A stretch of 64,000 nt of DNA from Streptomyces sp. f51 (GCF_037940415.1 NZ_CP149798.1:1856501-1920500); one strand, 5' to 3'. Shown: positions 51,393 through 61,701, counted from the stretch's first letter. Program-made: numbers and translations. The notes: a model not told the origin generated them from the sequence alone.

Positions 51393-52919
51393 GTGACTGC
51401 TCTCACTCTCAGCACCGCCGCAGCGTCCGGTCTGCGGGCCGACGCGATCGTCGTCGGTGTCGCGAAGGGCCCCAAGGGCCCGGTCGTCGCACCGGGCGCC
51501 GAGGCCGTGGACAAGGCGTACGACGGCGGGCTCGCCGGAATCCTGGAGACCCTCGGAGCCTCCGGTTCCGAGGGCGAGGTGACCAAGCTCCCCGCGCCGT
51601 CCGGTTTCAAGGCCCCCGTCGTGGTGGCCGTCGGCCTGGGAGCGGTCCCGGAGGACGAGGCCGGCTACGACGCGGAGGCACTGCGCCGCGCCGCCGGTGT
51701 CGCCGCCCGCGCGCTCGCCGGCGCCAAGAAGGCCGCGTTCGCGCTGCCGGTCTCGGACGCCGCCGACGCCGGTGCCGTCGCCGAGGGCGCCCGCCTGGGC
51801 GCGTACGGCTTCGACGCCTACAAGGAGGCCGGCCGCGACGAGGCCGCCAAGGGCCGCAAGGGTCCCCTCGGCGAGGTGGCCGTGCTCGGCGGCAAGCCCC
51901 GGGACGCGGCGTACAAGGCGGCCCTGGCGCGCGCCACCGCCGTGACCGAGGAGCTCAACCGCGCCCGCGACCTCGTCAACACCCCGCCGAACGACCTCAA
52001 CCCGGAGTCCTTCGCCGCCGTCGCCACCGCGGTCGGCAAGGAGTACGGCGTCAAGGTGCAGGTGATCGACGAGAAGGCCCTGGTCAAGGGCGGCTACGGC
52101 GGCATCCTCGGCGTCGGCGCCGGCTCGGCCGCCGGCCCCCGCCTGGTGAAGCTGTCGTACACCTCCTCCAAGGCCAAGAAGCACCTCGCCTTCGTCGGCA
52201 AGGGCATCACCTACGACTCGGGCGGCATCTCGCTCAAGCCGGCCGGCCACAACGAGACGATGAAGTGCGACATGGCCGGCGCCGCCGCGGTGTTCGCCGC
52301 CGTGGTCAGCGCCGCGCGCCTGGGCCTCGAGGTCAACGTCACGGGCTGGCTCGCGCTCGCCGAGAACATGCCGTCCGGCTCGGCCACCCGTCCGGGTGAC
52401 GTGCTGCGCATGTACAGCGGCAAGACCGTCGAGGTGCTGAACACCGACGCCGAGGGCCGCCTCGTCCTGGCGGACGCGCTGTGGAAGGCGTCCGAGGAGA
52501 AGCCCGACGCGATCGTCGACGTGGCGACGCTGACCGGCGCGATGGTGCTGGCACTCGGCAACCGCACCTTCGGCGTGATGGCCAACGACGACGCGTTCCG
52601 TGCCGCGATCGTCGAGGCCGCCGAGGAGGTCGGCGAGGAGTCCTGGCCGATGCCGCTGCCCGAGCACCTGCGCAAGGGCATGGACTCCCCCACCGCCGAC
52701 ATCGCCAACATGGGCGAGCGCATGGGCGGCGGCCTGGTCGCCGGCCTGTTCCTGCGCGAGTTCGTGGGCGAGGGCATCACCTGGGCGCACCTGGACATCG
52801 CGGGCCCCGCGTTCAACGAGGCCGGCCCGTTCGGCTACACCCCCAAGGGCGGCACCGGTTCCGCGGTCCGCACCCTGGTCCGTCTCGCCGAGCTGACGGC
52901 GGCGGGCGACCTGGGCTGA
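51393..52919 (+). CDS. pepA: Leucyl aminopeptidase (M17)
   Basis: 508 residues. The C-terminal M17 catalytic domain has FVGKGITYDSGGISLKPAG and KCDMAGAAAV (metal Lys/Asp) and the signature NTDAEGRLVLADAL. The cytosolic, hexameric, two-metal enzyme removes N-terminal residues and also acts in Cys-Gly turnover. The GTG start at 51393 follows CGGAGA. A terminator follows immediately. Confidence 0.96.
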   Translation: MTALTLSTAAASGLRADAIVVGVAKGPKGPVVAPGAEAVDKAYDGGLAGILETLGASGSEGEVTKLPAPSGFKAPVVVAVGLGAVPEDEAGYDAEALRRAAGVAARALAGAKKAAFALPVSDAADAGAVAEGARLGAYGFDAYKEAGRDEAAKGRKGPLGEVAVLGGKPRDAAYKAALARATAVTEELNRARDLVNTPPNDLNPESFAAVATAVGKEYGVKVQVIDEKALVKGGYGGILGVGAGSAAGPRLVKLSYTSSKAKKHLAFVGKGITYDSGGISLKPAGHNETMKCDMAGAAAVFAAVVSAARLGLEVNVTGWLALAENMPSGSATRPGDVLRMYSGKTVEVLNTDAEGRLVLADALWKASEEKPDAIVDVATLTGAMVLALGNRTFGVMANDDAFRAAIVEAAEEVGEESWPMPLPEHLRKGMDSPTADIANMGERMGGGLVAGLFLREFVGEGITWAHLDIAGPAFNEAGPFGYTPKGGTGSAVRTLVRLAELTAAGDLG

Positions 52920-52935
52920 GCCCTCGTACGGCACA

Positions 52936-52965
52936 CGGCCCCGGGCGTCCACGCGCCCGGGGCCG
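52936..52965 (+). terminator. Terminator of pepA
   Basis: Perfect 12-bp G-C stem (52936-52947 with 52954-52965), 6-nt loop, followed by CTCGTTT. The rest of the 315-nt gap to lpd shows no gene. Confidence 0.75.
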
Positions 52966-53234
52966 CTCGTTTGGCCGAACGGAGGTTTCGCCCTCGACGA
53001 AATCCGCAGGTTCACCCCGCTCCGCACCCCGTCGACGTGATGGATCAGACGCCGCACACACCGGCCCGGCGTCTCGCTCGCCCTCGACAAGTGCGAAGAT
53101 GGGTTCTCGGCAGGACAGGGCCCCCACCACAGGGCCGTAGAAAGAGCGGCCGGACACCAGCCGACCGACCGGTCAACCACCCGCAAGGGACGAAGGTGCC
53201 CGGCGTAACGGCGCACATGCATGGAGGACGTGAC

Positions 53235-54623
53235 GTGGCGAACGACGCCAGCACCGTTTTCGACCTAGTGATCCTCGGCGGCGGTAGCGGCGGTTACGCC
53301 GCGGCCCTGCGCGGAGCGCAGCTGGGCCTGGACGTCGCCCTGATCGAGAAGGACAAGGTCGGCGGTACCTGCCTGCACCGCGGGTGCATCCCCACGAAGG
53401 CCCTGCTGCACGCGGGCGAGATCGCCGACCAGGCCCGCGAGAGCGCGCAGTTCGGCGTCAAGGCCACCTTCGAGGGCATCGACGTACCCGCCGTCCACAA
53501 GTACAAGGACGGGGTCATCTCGGGCCTGTACAAGGGTCTCCAGGGTCTCATCGCGTCCCGCAAGGTGACGTACATCGAGGGTGAGGGCCGTCTGTCCTCC
53601 CCGACCTCCGTCGACGTGAACGGCCAGCGGATCACCGGCCGCCACGTGCTCCTCGCGACCGGCTCCGTGCCGAAGTCGCTGCCGGGCCTGGAGATCGACG
53701 GCAACCGCATCATCTCCTCGGACCACGCGCTCGTCCTGGACCGCGTGCCGCAGTCCGCGATCATCCTGGGCGGCGGCGTCATCGGCGTCGAGTTCGCCTC
53801 GGCGTGGAAGTCCTTCGGTGCCGAGGTGACGGTCATCGAGGGCCTCAAGCACCTCGTCCCGGTCGAGGACGAGAACTCCTCCAAGCTCCTTGAGCGCGCG
53901 TTCCGCAAGCGCGGCATCAAGTTCAACCTGGGCACCTTCTTCTCGAAGGCCGAGTACACCCAGAACGGTGTCAAGGTCACCCTCGCCGACGGCAAGGAGT
54001 TCGAGGCCGAGGTCCTCCTCGTCGCCGTCGGCCGCGGCCCGGTCTCGGCCGGTCTCGGCTACGAGGAGCAGGGCGTCGCGATGGACCGCGGCTACGTCCT
54101 GGTCGACGAGTACATGCGCACGAACGTGCCCACCATCTCCGCCGTCGGCGACCTCGTCCCGACGCTCCAGCTCGCGCACGTCGGCTTCGCCGAGGGCATG
54201 CTGGTCGCGGAGCGGCTGGCCGGTCTGAAGACCGTCCCGATCGACTACGACGGCGTCCCGCGCGTGACGTACTGCCACCCCGAGGTCGCCTCCGTGGGCA
54301 TCACCGAGGCCAAGGCCAAGGAGATCTACGGTGCGGACAAGGTCGTCGCCCTGAAGTACAGCCTCGCGGGCAACGGCAAGAGCAAGATCCTCAACACCTC
54401 GGGCGAGATCAAGCTCGTCCAGGTGAAGGACGGTGCCGTGGTCGGCGTCCACATGGTCGGCGACCGCATGGGCGAGCAGGTCGGCGAAGCCCAGCTGATC
54501 TACAACTGGGAAGCGCTGCCGGCCGAGGTCGCCCAGCTCATCCACGCCCACCCGACGCAGAACGAGGCGCTCGGCGAGGCCCACCTCGCCCTCGCGGGCA
54601 AGCCGCTGCACGCGCACGACTGA
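53235..54623 (+). CDS. lpd: Dihydrolipoyl dehydrogenase (E3)
   Basis: 462 residues from GTG at 53235, which follows GGAGG by 7 nt. FAD motif VILGGGSGGYAAA, redox disulfide C46-C51 in GGTCLHRGCIPTK, NAD motif ILGGGVIGVEFAS, second FAD motif TISAVGDL and the His-Glu pair in HAHPTQNEALGE are all present. It reoxidises lipoyl groups of pyruvate and 2-oxoglutarate dehydrogenase; the E2 gene follows and aceE is nearby. Confidence 0.97.
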   Translation: MANDASTVFDLVILGGGSGGYAAALRGAQLGLDVALIEKDKVGGTCLHRGCIPTKALLHAGEIADQARESAQFGVKATFEGIDVPAVHKYKDGVISGLYKGLQGLIASRKVTYIEGEGRLSSPTSVDVNGQRITGRHVLLATGSVPKSLPGLEIDGNRIISSDHALVLDRVPQSAIILGGGVIGVEFASAWKSFGAEVTVIEGLKHLVPVEDENSSKLLERAFRKRGIKFNLGTFFSKAEYTQNGVKVTLADGKEFEAEVLLVAVGRGPVSAGLGYEEQGVAMDRGYVLVDEYMRTNVPTISAVGDLVPTLQLAHVGFAEGMLVAERLAGLKTVPIDYDGVPRVTYCHPEVASVGITEAKAKEIYGADKVVALKYSLAGNGKSKILNTSGEIKLVQVKDGAVVGVHMVGDRMGEQVGEAQLIYNWEALPAEVAQLIHAHPTQNEALGEAHLALAGKPLHAHD

Positions 54624-54768
54624 TCGGTCCCGGCCGGGTCGCCCCGGCCGCCGGCCGTCACCAGTCACCGCGTCGAGCGTGGCGCGACGACGACCACAGA
54701 CTTCCGCACTTCCCCGAGCTCTCGGCCCCGGCCGAGCAGGGGAGACCCAATAAGGAGCAACAGAAACC

Positions 54769-56550
54769 ATGCCGGTTTCCGTAACCCTTCCGGCACTCGG
54801 TGAGAGCGTCACCGAGGGCACTGTCACCCGCTGGCTGAAGGCCGAGGGCGAGCGCGTCGAGGCCGACGAGCCGCTGCTGGAGGTGTCGACGGACAAGGTC
54901 GACACCGAGATCCCCTCCCCCGCCGCCGGCATCCTGGCGTCCATCAAGGTCGCCGAGGACGAGACCGTCGAGGTCGGCGCCGAGCTGGCCGTCATCGACG
55001 ACGGCACAGGCGCGCCCGCCGCCGCCCCGGCTCCGGCCGCCGCCGAGGCTCCGGCCCCGGCCCCGGCCGCCCCCGCCCCGGTCGCCGAGGCCCCCGCGGC
55101 CCCGGCTCCGGCCGCTCCCGCCGCCGCTCCGGCCGCTCCGGCCGGTGGCGCCTCCGGCACCGACGTCGTGCTGCCCGCACTGGGCGAGTCGGTCACCGAG
55201 GGCACCGTCACCCGCTGGCTGAAGCAGGTCGGCGAGGAGGTCGCGGAGGACGAGCCCCTGCTCGAGGTCTCCACGGACAAGGTCGACACCGAGATCCCCG
55301 CGCCGGTCGCCGGCGTGCTGCTGGAGATCGTGGTCGGCGAGGACGAGACCGCCGAGGTCGGCGCGAAGCTGGCCGTCATCGGGGCTCCCGGTGCCGCCCC
55401 GGCCGCCGCCGCTCCCGCCGCCCCGGCCGTTCCGGCTCCGGCCGCCCCGGCCCCGGCCCCCGCCGCTCCGGCCCCGGCTGCTCCGGCCGCCGCCGCCCCG
55501 GCTCCGGTCCAGCCGGCCGCCCCGGCCGCGCCCGCCGCCCCGGCTCCGGCCCCCGCGCCGGTGGCCGCGCCCGCCCCCGTCACCCCGGCCCCGGCGCCCG
55601 CCGCGACCGCCGGTGACGACGGCGCGTACGTGACCCCGCTGGTGCGCAAGCTCGCCGCCGAGAACGGCGTCGACCTGGCCGCCGTCAGGGGCACCGGTGT
55701 CGGTGGCCGCATCCGCAAGCAGGACGTCCTCGCCGCCGCCGAGGCCGCGAAGGCCGCCTCCGCCGCCCAGGCCCCGGCCGCCGCGGCTCCGGCCGCCGCC
55801 AAGAAGGCCCCGGTCCTGGAGGTCTCCCCGCTGCGCGGCCAGACCGTCAAGATGACCCGCATCCGCAAGGTCATCGGCGACAACATGGTCAAGGCCCTGC
55901 GCGAGCAGGCGCAGCTGTCCTCGGTCGTCGAGGTCGACATCACCCGGCTGATGAAGCTCCGCGCGCAGGCGAAGGACTCCTTCGCGGCCCGCGAGGGCGT
56001 CAAGCTCTCCCCGATGCCGTTCTTCGTCAAGGCCGCCGCCCAGGCGCTGAAGGCCCACCCGGTCATCAACGCCCGGATCAACGAGGCCGAGGGCACGATC
56101 ACCTACTTCGACACCGAGAACATCGGTATCGCGGTGGACTCGGAGAAGGGCCTGATGACCCCGGTCATCAAGGGCGCGGGCGACCTGAACATCGCTGGCA
56201 TCTCGAAGGCCACCGCCGACCTGGCGGGCAAGGTCCGGGCGAACAAGATCACCCCGGACGAGCTGTCCGGCGCGACCTTCACCATCTCCAACACCGGCTC
56301 GCGCGGCGCGCTCTTCGACACGATCATCGTGCCGCCGAACCAGGTCGCGATCCTGGGCATCGGCGCCACGGTCAAGCGTCCGGCCGTCATCGAGACGGAG
56401 GAGGGCACCGTGATCGGTGTCCGCGACATGACCTACCTGACGCTCTCCTACGACCACCGTCTGGTGGACGGCGCCGACGCCGCCCGCTACCTGACCGCGG
56501 TCAAGGCGATCCTGGAGGCGGGCGAGTTCGAGGTCGAGCTCGGCCTGTAA
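54769..56550 (+). CDS. sucB: 2-oxoacid dehydrogenase E2 (dihydrolipoamide acyltransferase, two lipoyl domains)
   Basis: 593 residues: two lipoyl domains with lipoylated K43 and K171 (each in [10 protein letters not shown]), separated and followed by long Ala-Pro linkers, an E3-binding domain ([10 protein letters not shown]...[13 protein letters not shown], about 285-325), and a C-terminal catalytic domain with [16 protein letters not shown]. The two near-identical lipoyl domains suggest internal duplication. In actinobacteria this protein can serve both pyruvate and 2-oxoglutarate complexes, so the symbol reflects family, not proven substrate. AAGGAG upstream of ATG. Confidence 0.95.
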   Translation: MPVSVTLPALGESVTEGTVTRWLKAEGERVEADEPLLEVSTDKVDTEIPSPAAGILASIKVAEDETVEVGAELAVIDDGTGAPAAAPAPAAAEAPAPAPAAPAPVAEAPAAPAPAAPAAAPAAPAGGASGTDVVLPALGESVTEGTVTRWLKQVGEEVAEDEPLLEVSTDKVDTEIPAPVAGVLLEIVVGEDETAEVGAKLAVIGAPGAAPAAAAPAAPAVPAPAAPAPAPAAPAPAAPAAAAPAPVQPAAPAAPAAPAPAPAPVAAPAPVTPAPAPAATAGDDGAYVTPLVRKLAAENGVDLAAVRGTGVGGRIRKQDVLAAAEAAKAASAAQAPAAAAPAAAKKAPVLEVSPLRGQTVKMTRIRKVIGDNMVKALREQAQLSSVVEVDITRLMKLRAQAKDSFAAREGVKLSPMPFFVKAAAQALKAHPVINARINEAEGTITYFDTENIGIAVDSEKGLMTPVIKGAGDLNIAGISKATADLAGKVRANKITPDELSGATFTISNTGSRGALFDTIIVPPNQVAILGIGATVKRPAVIETEEGTVIGVRDMTYLTLSYDHRLVDGADAARYLTAVKAILEAGEFEVELGL

Positions 56551-56576
56551 CCCGCGCCGCCCGTAACGGCACGCAG

Positions 56577-56618
56577 ACACCTCACCCCCGTCCGGACCTC
56601 CGGGCGGGGGTGAGGTGT
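56577..56618 (+). terminator. Terminator of lpd-sucB
   Basis: Stem of 14 perfect pairs plus further inner pairs (56577-56595 with 56600-56618), followed by TTT. The remaining sequence to 56869 carries only promoter-like elements for the GntR gene. Confidence 0.85.
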
Positions 56619-56869
56619 TTCCACGGCACCGGGGTCGCCCCGGCCGCCGTTCTTCCGTCGCGCCCCGCCTTCCGCGATCACATCGACGGCACGAATCCGG
56701 ACTTCACCCGGTACGAACCCGTACGGCCGGGAACACTCTGACAGCGTGTAAGTCTCGTCTCACCTGCGGGAAAGCGCCGCCATGCGCCCCTCACGGGCAC
56801 AGCGGCGGCCTTATTGTCTAAAGGTCAAACGCCCACGAGGGTTTCGCCGCCCCTCCCAAAGGAGCTTTC

Positions 56870-57493
56870 ATGACCGCGCCCGTCGTCCACTCGCTGCGCG
56901 AACAGATCCGCGAGCACATCGTGGAGGGGATCGTCAGCGGGCGCTGGAAGCCGGGCGAGCGGATCGTGGAGCGCCGGATCGCCACCGAGCTGGAGGTCAG
57001 CCAGACCCCGGTGCGCGAGGCGCTGCGCGAGCTGGAGTCGCTGCGGCTGATCGAGTCGGCGCCGAACAAGGGCGTCCGGGTGCGGAACCTGACGGCCGCC
57101 GACCTGGAGGAGAGCTACCCCGTACGAGCCGGCCTGGAGGCCATCGCGGCGGAGCTGGCGGCGGAGCGGCTGGCGGAGGACTGCTCGGCCCTCGAACCGC
57201 ATGTGACGGCCCTGTACGAGGCCGACCGGCTGGCGGACGGGACCGGTCAGGTGCGGCACACCGTGGGCTTCCACCGCGAGCTGGTCAGGGCGGCGGGCAA
57301 CTCCGTCCTCCTGCACACCTGGGAGGGCCTGGGCATCGAGGTGTTCACCGCCCTGTCCATCCGCTGGCTCGGGACCGTGCAGCAGTCGTACGCGGAGGAG
57401 CACGAGGCGCTCGTGGACGCCTTCCGGCGGCGCGACCCGCTGATCGCCGACCTCGTGAAGGCCCACGTCCTCGGCTGCGCCCCGCGCGCCTGA
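56870..57493 (+). CDS. GntR-family regulator of the FadR (FCD) subfamily
   Basis: 207 residues: a winged helix-turn-helix (SLREQIREHIVEGIVSGRWKP region, TELEVSQTPVREALRELE) and a C-terminal FCD helical domain with the metal-binding His set in VGFHREL and EEHEALVDAF. Such regulators sense carboxylates or acyl compounds. AAAGGAG precedes the ATG. Placed between sucB and aceE, it is the obvious candidate regulator of aceE, whose promoter carries a palindrome. Confidence 0.93.
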   Translation: MTAPVVHSLREQIREHIVEGIVSGRWKPGERIVERRIATELEVSQTPVREALRELESLRLIESAPNKGVRVRNLTAADLEESYPVRAGLEAIAAELAAERLAEDCSALEPHVTALYEADRLADGTGQVRHTVGFHRELVRAAGNSVLLHTWEGLGIEVFTALSIRWLGTVQQSYAEEHEALVDAFRRRDPLIADLVKAHVLGCAPRA

Positions 57494-57646
57494 GGGAGTC
57501 GCCGACGTCGTCGGCGCAGGGGAGCACACCCCCGCTCAACCGTGCTCCCACCTGCGAAAACCCCCGCTTTTCACGGCACCCGGTGCCTGGCGGCAAGGCA
57601 CCCCGTGCCGACTTTCCGATCTGAAGAGGATTTCCCCCCGATTCCT

Positions 57647-57676
57647 TTGATCGATCATCGATCAGGGGGTTACAGT
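57647..57676 (+). promoter_or_regulatory. aceE promoter with overlapping palindromic operator
   Basis: TTGATC (57647-57652) and TACAGT (57671-57676), spacer 18 nt, form a good vegetative promoter. A 17-bp perfect palindrome (57648-57664, arms TGATCGAT/ATCGATCA around C57656) covers the -35 element and most of the spacer, a repressor-type position. Confidence 0.72.
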
Positions 57677-57679
57677 CCT

Positions 57680-57705
57680 CGACGGGCTCCCACAAGAGCC
57701 CGTCG
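57680..57705 (+). other. 5' hairpin in the aceE leader
   Basis: Perfect 10-bp stem (57680-57689 with 57696-57705) and 6-nt loop begin within a few nt of the expected transcription start. With no U tract after it, an mRNA-stabilising 5' stem-loop is more likely than a terminator. Confidence 0.55.
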
Positions 57706-57789
57706 CCCTGTCCTGCCATAGACCAAGGGCACACCCCGAAAACCCCTTGCCGATGAGGGAACCCCCCTCCGCATCCGGAAGGCGGCGCA

Positions 57790-60489
57790 ATGACCGACCC
57801 CACCGCAATCCAGCCGAGCGAGCTCGACCAGCTCCCGGACCGCGACCCCGAGGAGACCGCCGAGTGGCAGGCCTCCCTGGACGCCGTCACCCAGGCGGCC
57901 GGGCCGCACCGTGCCGCGTACCTGATGCGCCGCACGCTGGAGCGCGCCGAGGGCAACGGTCTCGCGCTGCCCAAGCTGCTCGAGACCGACTACGTCAACA
58001 CCATCCCCACCGCCGCCGAGCCCTCCGTGGACGGCGACGAGGCGATGGAGACCCGGATCACCGCGTGGAACCGCTGGAACGCGGCCGCGATGGTGACCCG
58101 GGGCGCGAAGCACGGCGTCGGCGGCCACATCGCCACCTTCGCCTCCGCGGCCTGGCTCTACGAGACCGGCTTCAACCACTTCTTCAAGGGCAAGGAGGGT
58201 GACGGGTCCGGCGACCAGCTCTACATCCAGGGCCACGCCTCCCCCGGCATCTACGCCCGCGCCTTCCTCGACGGCCGGCTGAGCGAGCAGCACCTGGACA
58301 ACTTCCGCCAGGAGTCGGGCGGCGACGGCCTCCCGTCGTACCCGCACCCGCGCCGCCTGCCCTGGCTGTGGGAGTTCCCGACCGTCTCCATGGGTCTCGG
58401 CCCGCTGTCGGCGATCTACCAGGCCCGCTTCAACCGCTACCTCACCAACCGCGGCATCAAGGACGTCTCCGCGTCCCACGTGTGGGCGTTCCTCGGTGAC
58501 GGCGAGATGGACGAGCCGGAGTCGACCGCGGCACTCGCGCTGGCCTCCCGCGAGGGTCTGGACAACCTGACCTTCGTCATCAACTGCAACCTCCAGCGCC
58601 TCGACGGCCCGGTCCGCGCGAACTTCAAGATCGTGCAGGAGCTGGAGGCCCAGTTCCGCGGCGCCGGCTGGAACGTCGTGAAGTCGCTGTGGGGCTCGGC
58701 CTGGGACGAGCTGTTCCAGCTCGACACCACGGGCGCGCTCGTCCGCCGCCTGCGCCAGGTGCCCGACGCCCAGGTGCAGACGTACCAGACCCGCGACGCC
58801 GCCTACATCCGCCAGGACTTCTTCGGCTCCGACCCGGCGCTCGCCGAGATGGCGAAGCTGCTGAGCGACGACAAGATCCTGGAGTGCTTCCACCTCTCGC
58901 GCGGCGGCCACGAGTCGCGCAAGGTGTACGCGGCCTACCGCGCGGCCCTCGCGCACAAGGGCGCGCCGACGGTGATCCTGGCCCAGACGGTCAAGGGTCA
59001 CACCCTCGGCCCGGGCTTCGCGTCGAAGAACGCCAACCACCAGATGAAGAAGCTGTCCACGGACGAGTTCAAGCAGATGCGTGATCTGCTCGAACTGCCC
59101 ATCTCCGACAGCCAGTTCGTCGACGGTGTGGTCCCCTACGGCCACCCCGGCGCCGACTCCCCCGAGGTCCGTTACCTCCAGGAGCGCCGCGCCGCCCTCG
59201 GCGGCCCGGCCCCGGCCCGCCGCACGCACGCCGTGGCCCCGCTGCCCGCCCCCGCCGACAAGGCGTTCGCGTCCTTCGACAAGGGCTCCGGCTCGCAGAA
59301 CGTGGCGACGACGATGGCGTTCGTCCGTCTCGTCAAGGACCTGGTCCGCGACAAGGAGACCGGCCGCCGCTGGGTGCCGATCGTCCCGGACGAGGCCCGT
59401 ACCTTCGGTATGGAGTCGCTCTTCCCGTCGCTCGGCATCTACTCGCCCAAGGGCCAGACGTACGAGCCGGTCGACCGCGACCAGCTGATGTACTACAAGG
59501 AGGCCAAGGACGGCCAGATCCTCAACGAGGGGATCACCGAGGCCGGCTCCATGGCGGACTTCATCGCCGCGTCCACCGCGTACTCCACGCACGGCGAGAC
59601 GATGATCCCCTTCTACATCTTCTACTCGATGTTCGGCTGGCAGCGCACGGCCGACCAGATGTGGCAGCTGGGCGACCAGCTCGGCCGCGGCTTCCTGGTC
59701 GGTGCCACGGCGGGCCGTACGACCCTGACCGGTGAGGGTCTCCAGCACGCCGACGGCCACTCCCCCGTCATCGCGGCGACGAACCCGGCGGCGCTGTCCT
59801 ACGACCCGGCGTTCGCGTACGAGATCGCCGCGATCGTCAAGGACGGTCTGCGCCGGATGTACGGCGAGGCGGCCCCGGGCGAGGACCAGGACGTCTTCTA
59901 CTACCTGACCGTCTACAACGAGCCGATGCCGCAGCCCGCCAAGCCGGCCGGTGTCGACGAGGGCATCGTCAAGGGCCTGTACCGCTTCAACACGGCGGAG
60001 TCGGCGGGCCTGAACGTGGCGGCGGCGAACGCCCCGCGCATCCAGCTCCTCGGCTCCGGCACGGCGATCCACTGGACGCTGGAGGCGCAGAAGCTGCTCG
60101 CCGAGGAGTGGGGTGTGGCCGCCGACGTGTGGTCCGCGACCTCCTGGACCGAGCTGCGCCGTGACGCGCTGGAGGCCGACGCGGCCCTGCTGCGCGGCGA
60201 GGAGCGGGTGCCGTTCGTCCGCCAGGCGCTCCAGGGCGCCGAGGGCCCGGTGCTCGCGGTCTCCGACTACATGCGCCAGGTCCCGGACCAGATCGCGCAG
60301 TGGGTCGAGCAGGACTGGTCCTCGCTCGGCGCCGACGGCTTCGGTCTCTCCGACACCCGCCAGGCGGCCCGCCGCCACTTCGGCGTGGACGCGCAGTCGA
60401 TCGTCGTCGCGGCGCTGGCGCAGCTCGCCCGCCGCAGTGAGGTCAAGGCGTCGGCGGTGAAGGAGGCCCGGGAGCGCTACGGCCTGTAG
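57790..60489 (+). CDS. aceE: Pyruvate dehydrogenase E1 component (homodimeric)
   Basis: 899 residues, the long homodimeric E1 type. The ThDP motif begins GDGEMDEPES and continues to FVINCNLQRLDGPVR; HLSRGGHESRKVY and GITEAGSMADFIAA are further signatures. It decarboxylates pyruvate and transfers acetyl to the E2 lipoyl group. AAGGCGG precedes ATG. It has its own promoter with an operator-like palindrome and a strong terminator, so it is a single-gene unit. Confidence 0.97.
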   Translation: MTDPTAIQPSELDQLPDRDPEETAEWQASLDAVTQAAGPHRAAYLMRRTLERAEGNGLALPKLLETDYVNTIPTAAEPSVDGDEAMETRITAWNRWNAAAMVTRGAKHGVGGHIATFASAAWLYETGFNHFFKGKEGDGSGDQLYIQGHASPGIYARAFLDGRLSEQHLDNFRQESGGDGLPSYPHPRRLPWLWEFPTVSMGLGPLSAIYQARFNRYLTNRGIKDVSASHVWAFLGDGEMDEPESTAALALASREGLDNLTFVINCNLQRLDGPVRANFKIVQELEAQFRGAGWNVVKSLWGSAWDELFQLDTTGALVRRLRQVPDAQVQTYQTRDAAYIRQDFFGSDPALAEMAKLLSDDKILECFHLSRGGHESRKVYAAYRAALAHKGAPTVILAQTVKGHTLGPGFASKNANHQMKKLSTDEFKQMRDLLELPISDSQFVDGVVPYGHPGADSPEVRYLQERRAALGGPAPARRTHAVAPLPAPADKAFASFDKGSGSQNVATTMAFVRLVKDLVRDKETGRRWVPIVPDEARTFGMESLFPSLGIYSPKGQTYEPVDRDQLMYYKEAKDGQILNEGITEAGSMADFIAASTAYSTHGETMIPFYIFYSMFGWQRTADQMWQLGDQLGRGFLVGATAGRTTLTGEGLQHADGHSPVIAATNPAALSYDPAFAYEIAAIVKDGLRRMYGEAAPGEDQDVFYYLTVYNEPMPQPAKPAGVDEGIVKGLYRFNTAESAGLNVAAANAPRIQLLGSGTAIHWTLEAQKLLAEEWGVAADVWSATSWTELRRDALEADAALLRGEERVPFVRQALQGAEGPVLAVSDYMRQVPDQIAQWVEQDWSSLGADGFGLSDTRQAARRHFGVDAQSIVVAALAQLARRSEVKASAVKEARERYGL

Positions 60490-60506
60490 TGCCCGAGGCA
60501 TGACCA

Positions 60507-60544
60507 CGGGGAAGGGGTACGGCGGACGCCGTGCCCCTTCCCCG
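60507..60544 (+). terminator. Terminator of aceE
   Basis: About 17 pairs including one G-U (60507-60524 with 60527-60544), followed by CTTTCC. Confidence 0.8.
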
Positions 60545-60617
60545 CTTTCCTTCCCGGTGCCTTCGGCGCCGGCCGCCCGTCCTCCGCGTTGTCGGTGGTG
60601 CCCGGCATCATGAGGGC

Positions 60618-61601
60618 ATGCGTGCCGCTCGTCTGATCAGGATGGTGCTGCTGCTCCAGACCCGCGCGTCGATGACCGCCGCCGAGCTGGCGCGGGAGCT
60701 GGAGGTGTCCGAGCGCACGGTCGCCCGGGACGCGCAGGCCCTGTCGGAGGCGGGGATCCCGGTCTACGCCGACCGTGGCCGGGCCGGCGGCTACCGGCTG
60801 ATCGGCGGGTACCGCACCCGGCTGACGGGGCTGGCGCGCAGCGAGGCGGAGGCGCTGTTCCTGAGCGGGGTGCCGGGGGCGCTGCGCGACATGGGCCTCC
60901 AGGACACGGCCTCGGCGGCCCGGCTGAAGGTGTCGGCGGCGCTGCTGCCCTCCGTGGGGGACGCCTCGCGCTCCGCGGCGCAGCGGTTCCATCTGGACGC
61001 GCCGGCCTGGTTCAGTGAGCCGCCGGTGCCCGGGCTGCTGCCCGCGCTCGCGGAGGCGGTGTGGGACGACCGCCCGGTCCTCGCGCGCTACCGGCGCGGC
61101 ACGGCGGAGGTGGAGCGGTCGCTCGAACCGTACGGGCTCGTCCTGAAGGCCGGGGTCTGGTACCTGTGCGCGCGGGTGGCGGACGCGGAGGTCTTCCGGG
61201 TGTACAGGATCGACCGGTTCACGGCCGTCGACCCCGGCCCGGAGCGGTTCCGGCGGGACGACGGGTTCGATCTGCCGGCGTTCTGGGCGGAGCGGGCCGC
61301 GGAGTTCGCCCGGTCCGTCCTGCGGTCCGAGATCACCGTACGGCTCTCCCCGGAGGGCGTACGACAGCTGCCGTACGCCCTCGGTCCCGTGTCCGCCGAG
61401 GAGGGGATCGGCACGTCCGGCGCCCCCGACGAACGGGGCTGGGTGACCCTCACCCTGCCGGTCGAGTCCGAGGAGGTCGCCCGGATGCAGCTGCGGGGCC
61501 TCGGGCCCGAGGTGGAGGTGCTCGCCCCTGCGGCTCTGCGGGAGCTGTGCGCGCGGGACGCGGCCGGGGCGGCGGCGCTGTACCGGTCGTGGACCACTTG
61601 A
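60618..61601 (+). CDS. YafY-type transcriptional regulator with WYL domain
   Basis: About 327 residues starting MRAARLIRMVLLLQTR: an N-terminal HTH_11 domain (TAAELARELEVSERTVARD), then a WYL domain with LVLKAGVWYLCAR and RVYRIDRFTAV, then a WCX-type C-terminus. WYL regulators sense nucleic acid or small ligands. ATG at 60618 matches the family start; there is no good ribosome binding site, and CATCAT lies 6 nt before ATG. The target is unknown; the neighbours give no clear hint. Confidence 0.9.
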   Translation: MRAARLIRMVLLLQTRASMTAAELARELEVSERTVARDAQALSEAGIPVYADRGRAGGYRLIGGYRTRLTGLARSEAEALFLSGVPGALRDMGLQDTASAARLKVSAALLPSVGDASRSAAQRFHLDAPAWFSEPPVPGLLPALAEAVWDDRPVLARYRRGTAEVERSLEPYGLVLKAGVWYLCARVADAEVFRVYRIDRFTAVDPGPERFRRDDGFDLPAFWAERAAEFARSVLRSEITVRLSPEGVRQLPYALGPVSAEEGIGTSGAPDERGWVTLTLPVESEEVARMQLRGLGPEVEVLAPAALRELCARDAAGAAALYRSWTT

Positions 61602-61689
61602 AATCCGTAGGAACCCGGCGGTTTTACCTTCGGCATGTGCATGCATAACAATCTGCGCCACTTGACGTGCGTCCCTCCCGCCCAGGCCC

Positions 61690-61695
61690 GATGCT
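61690..61695 (+). promoter_or_regulatory. Possible leaderless -10 element (DUF4240 gene)
   Basis: GATGCT followed by 6 nt (GGACCC) and GTG at 61702; a weak match to TANNNT. Confidence 0.3.
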
Positions 61696-61701
61696 GGACC
61701 C

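Noticed and set aside
52971..53234. 88-residue N-terminal extension of dihydrolipoyl dehydrogenase
   Set aside because: GGAGG is placed 7 nt before GTG at 53235, where the FAD-binding domain begins; the extension has non-coding composition.
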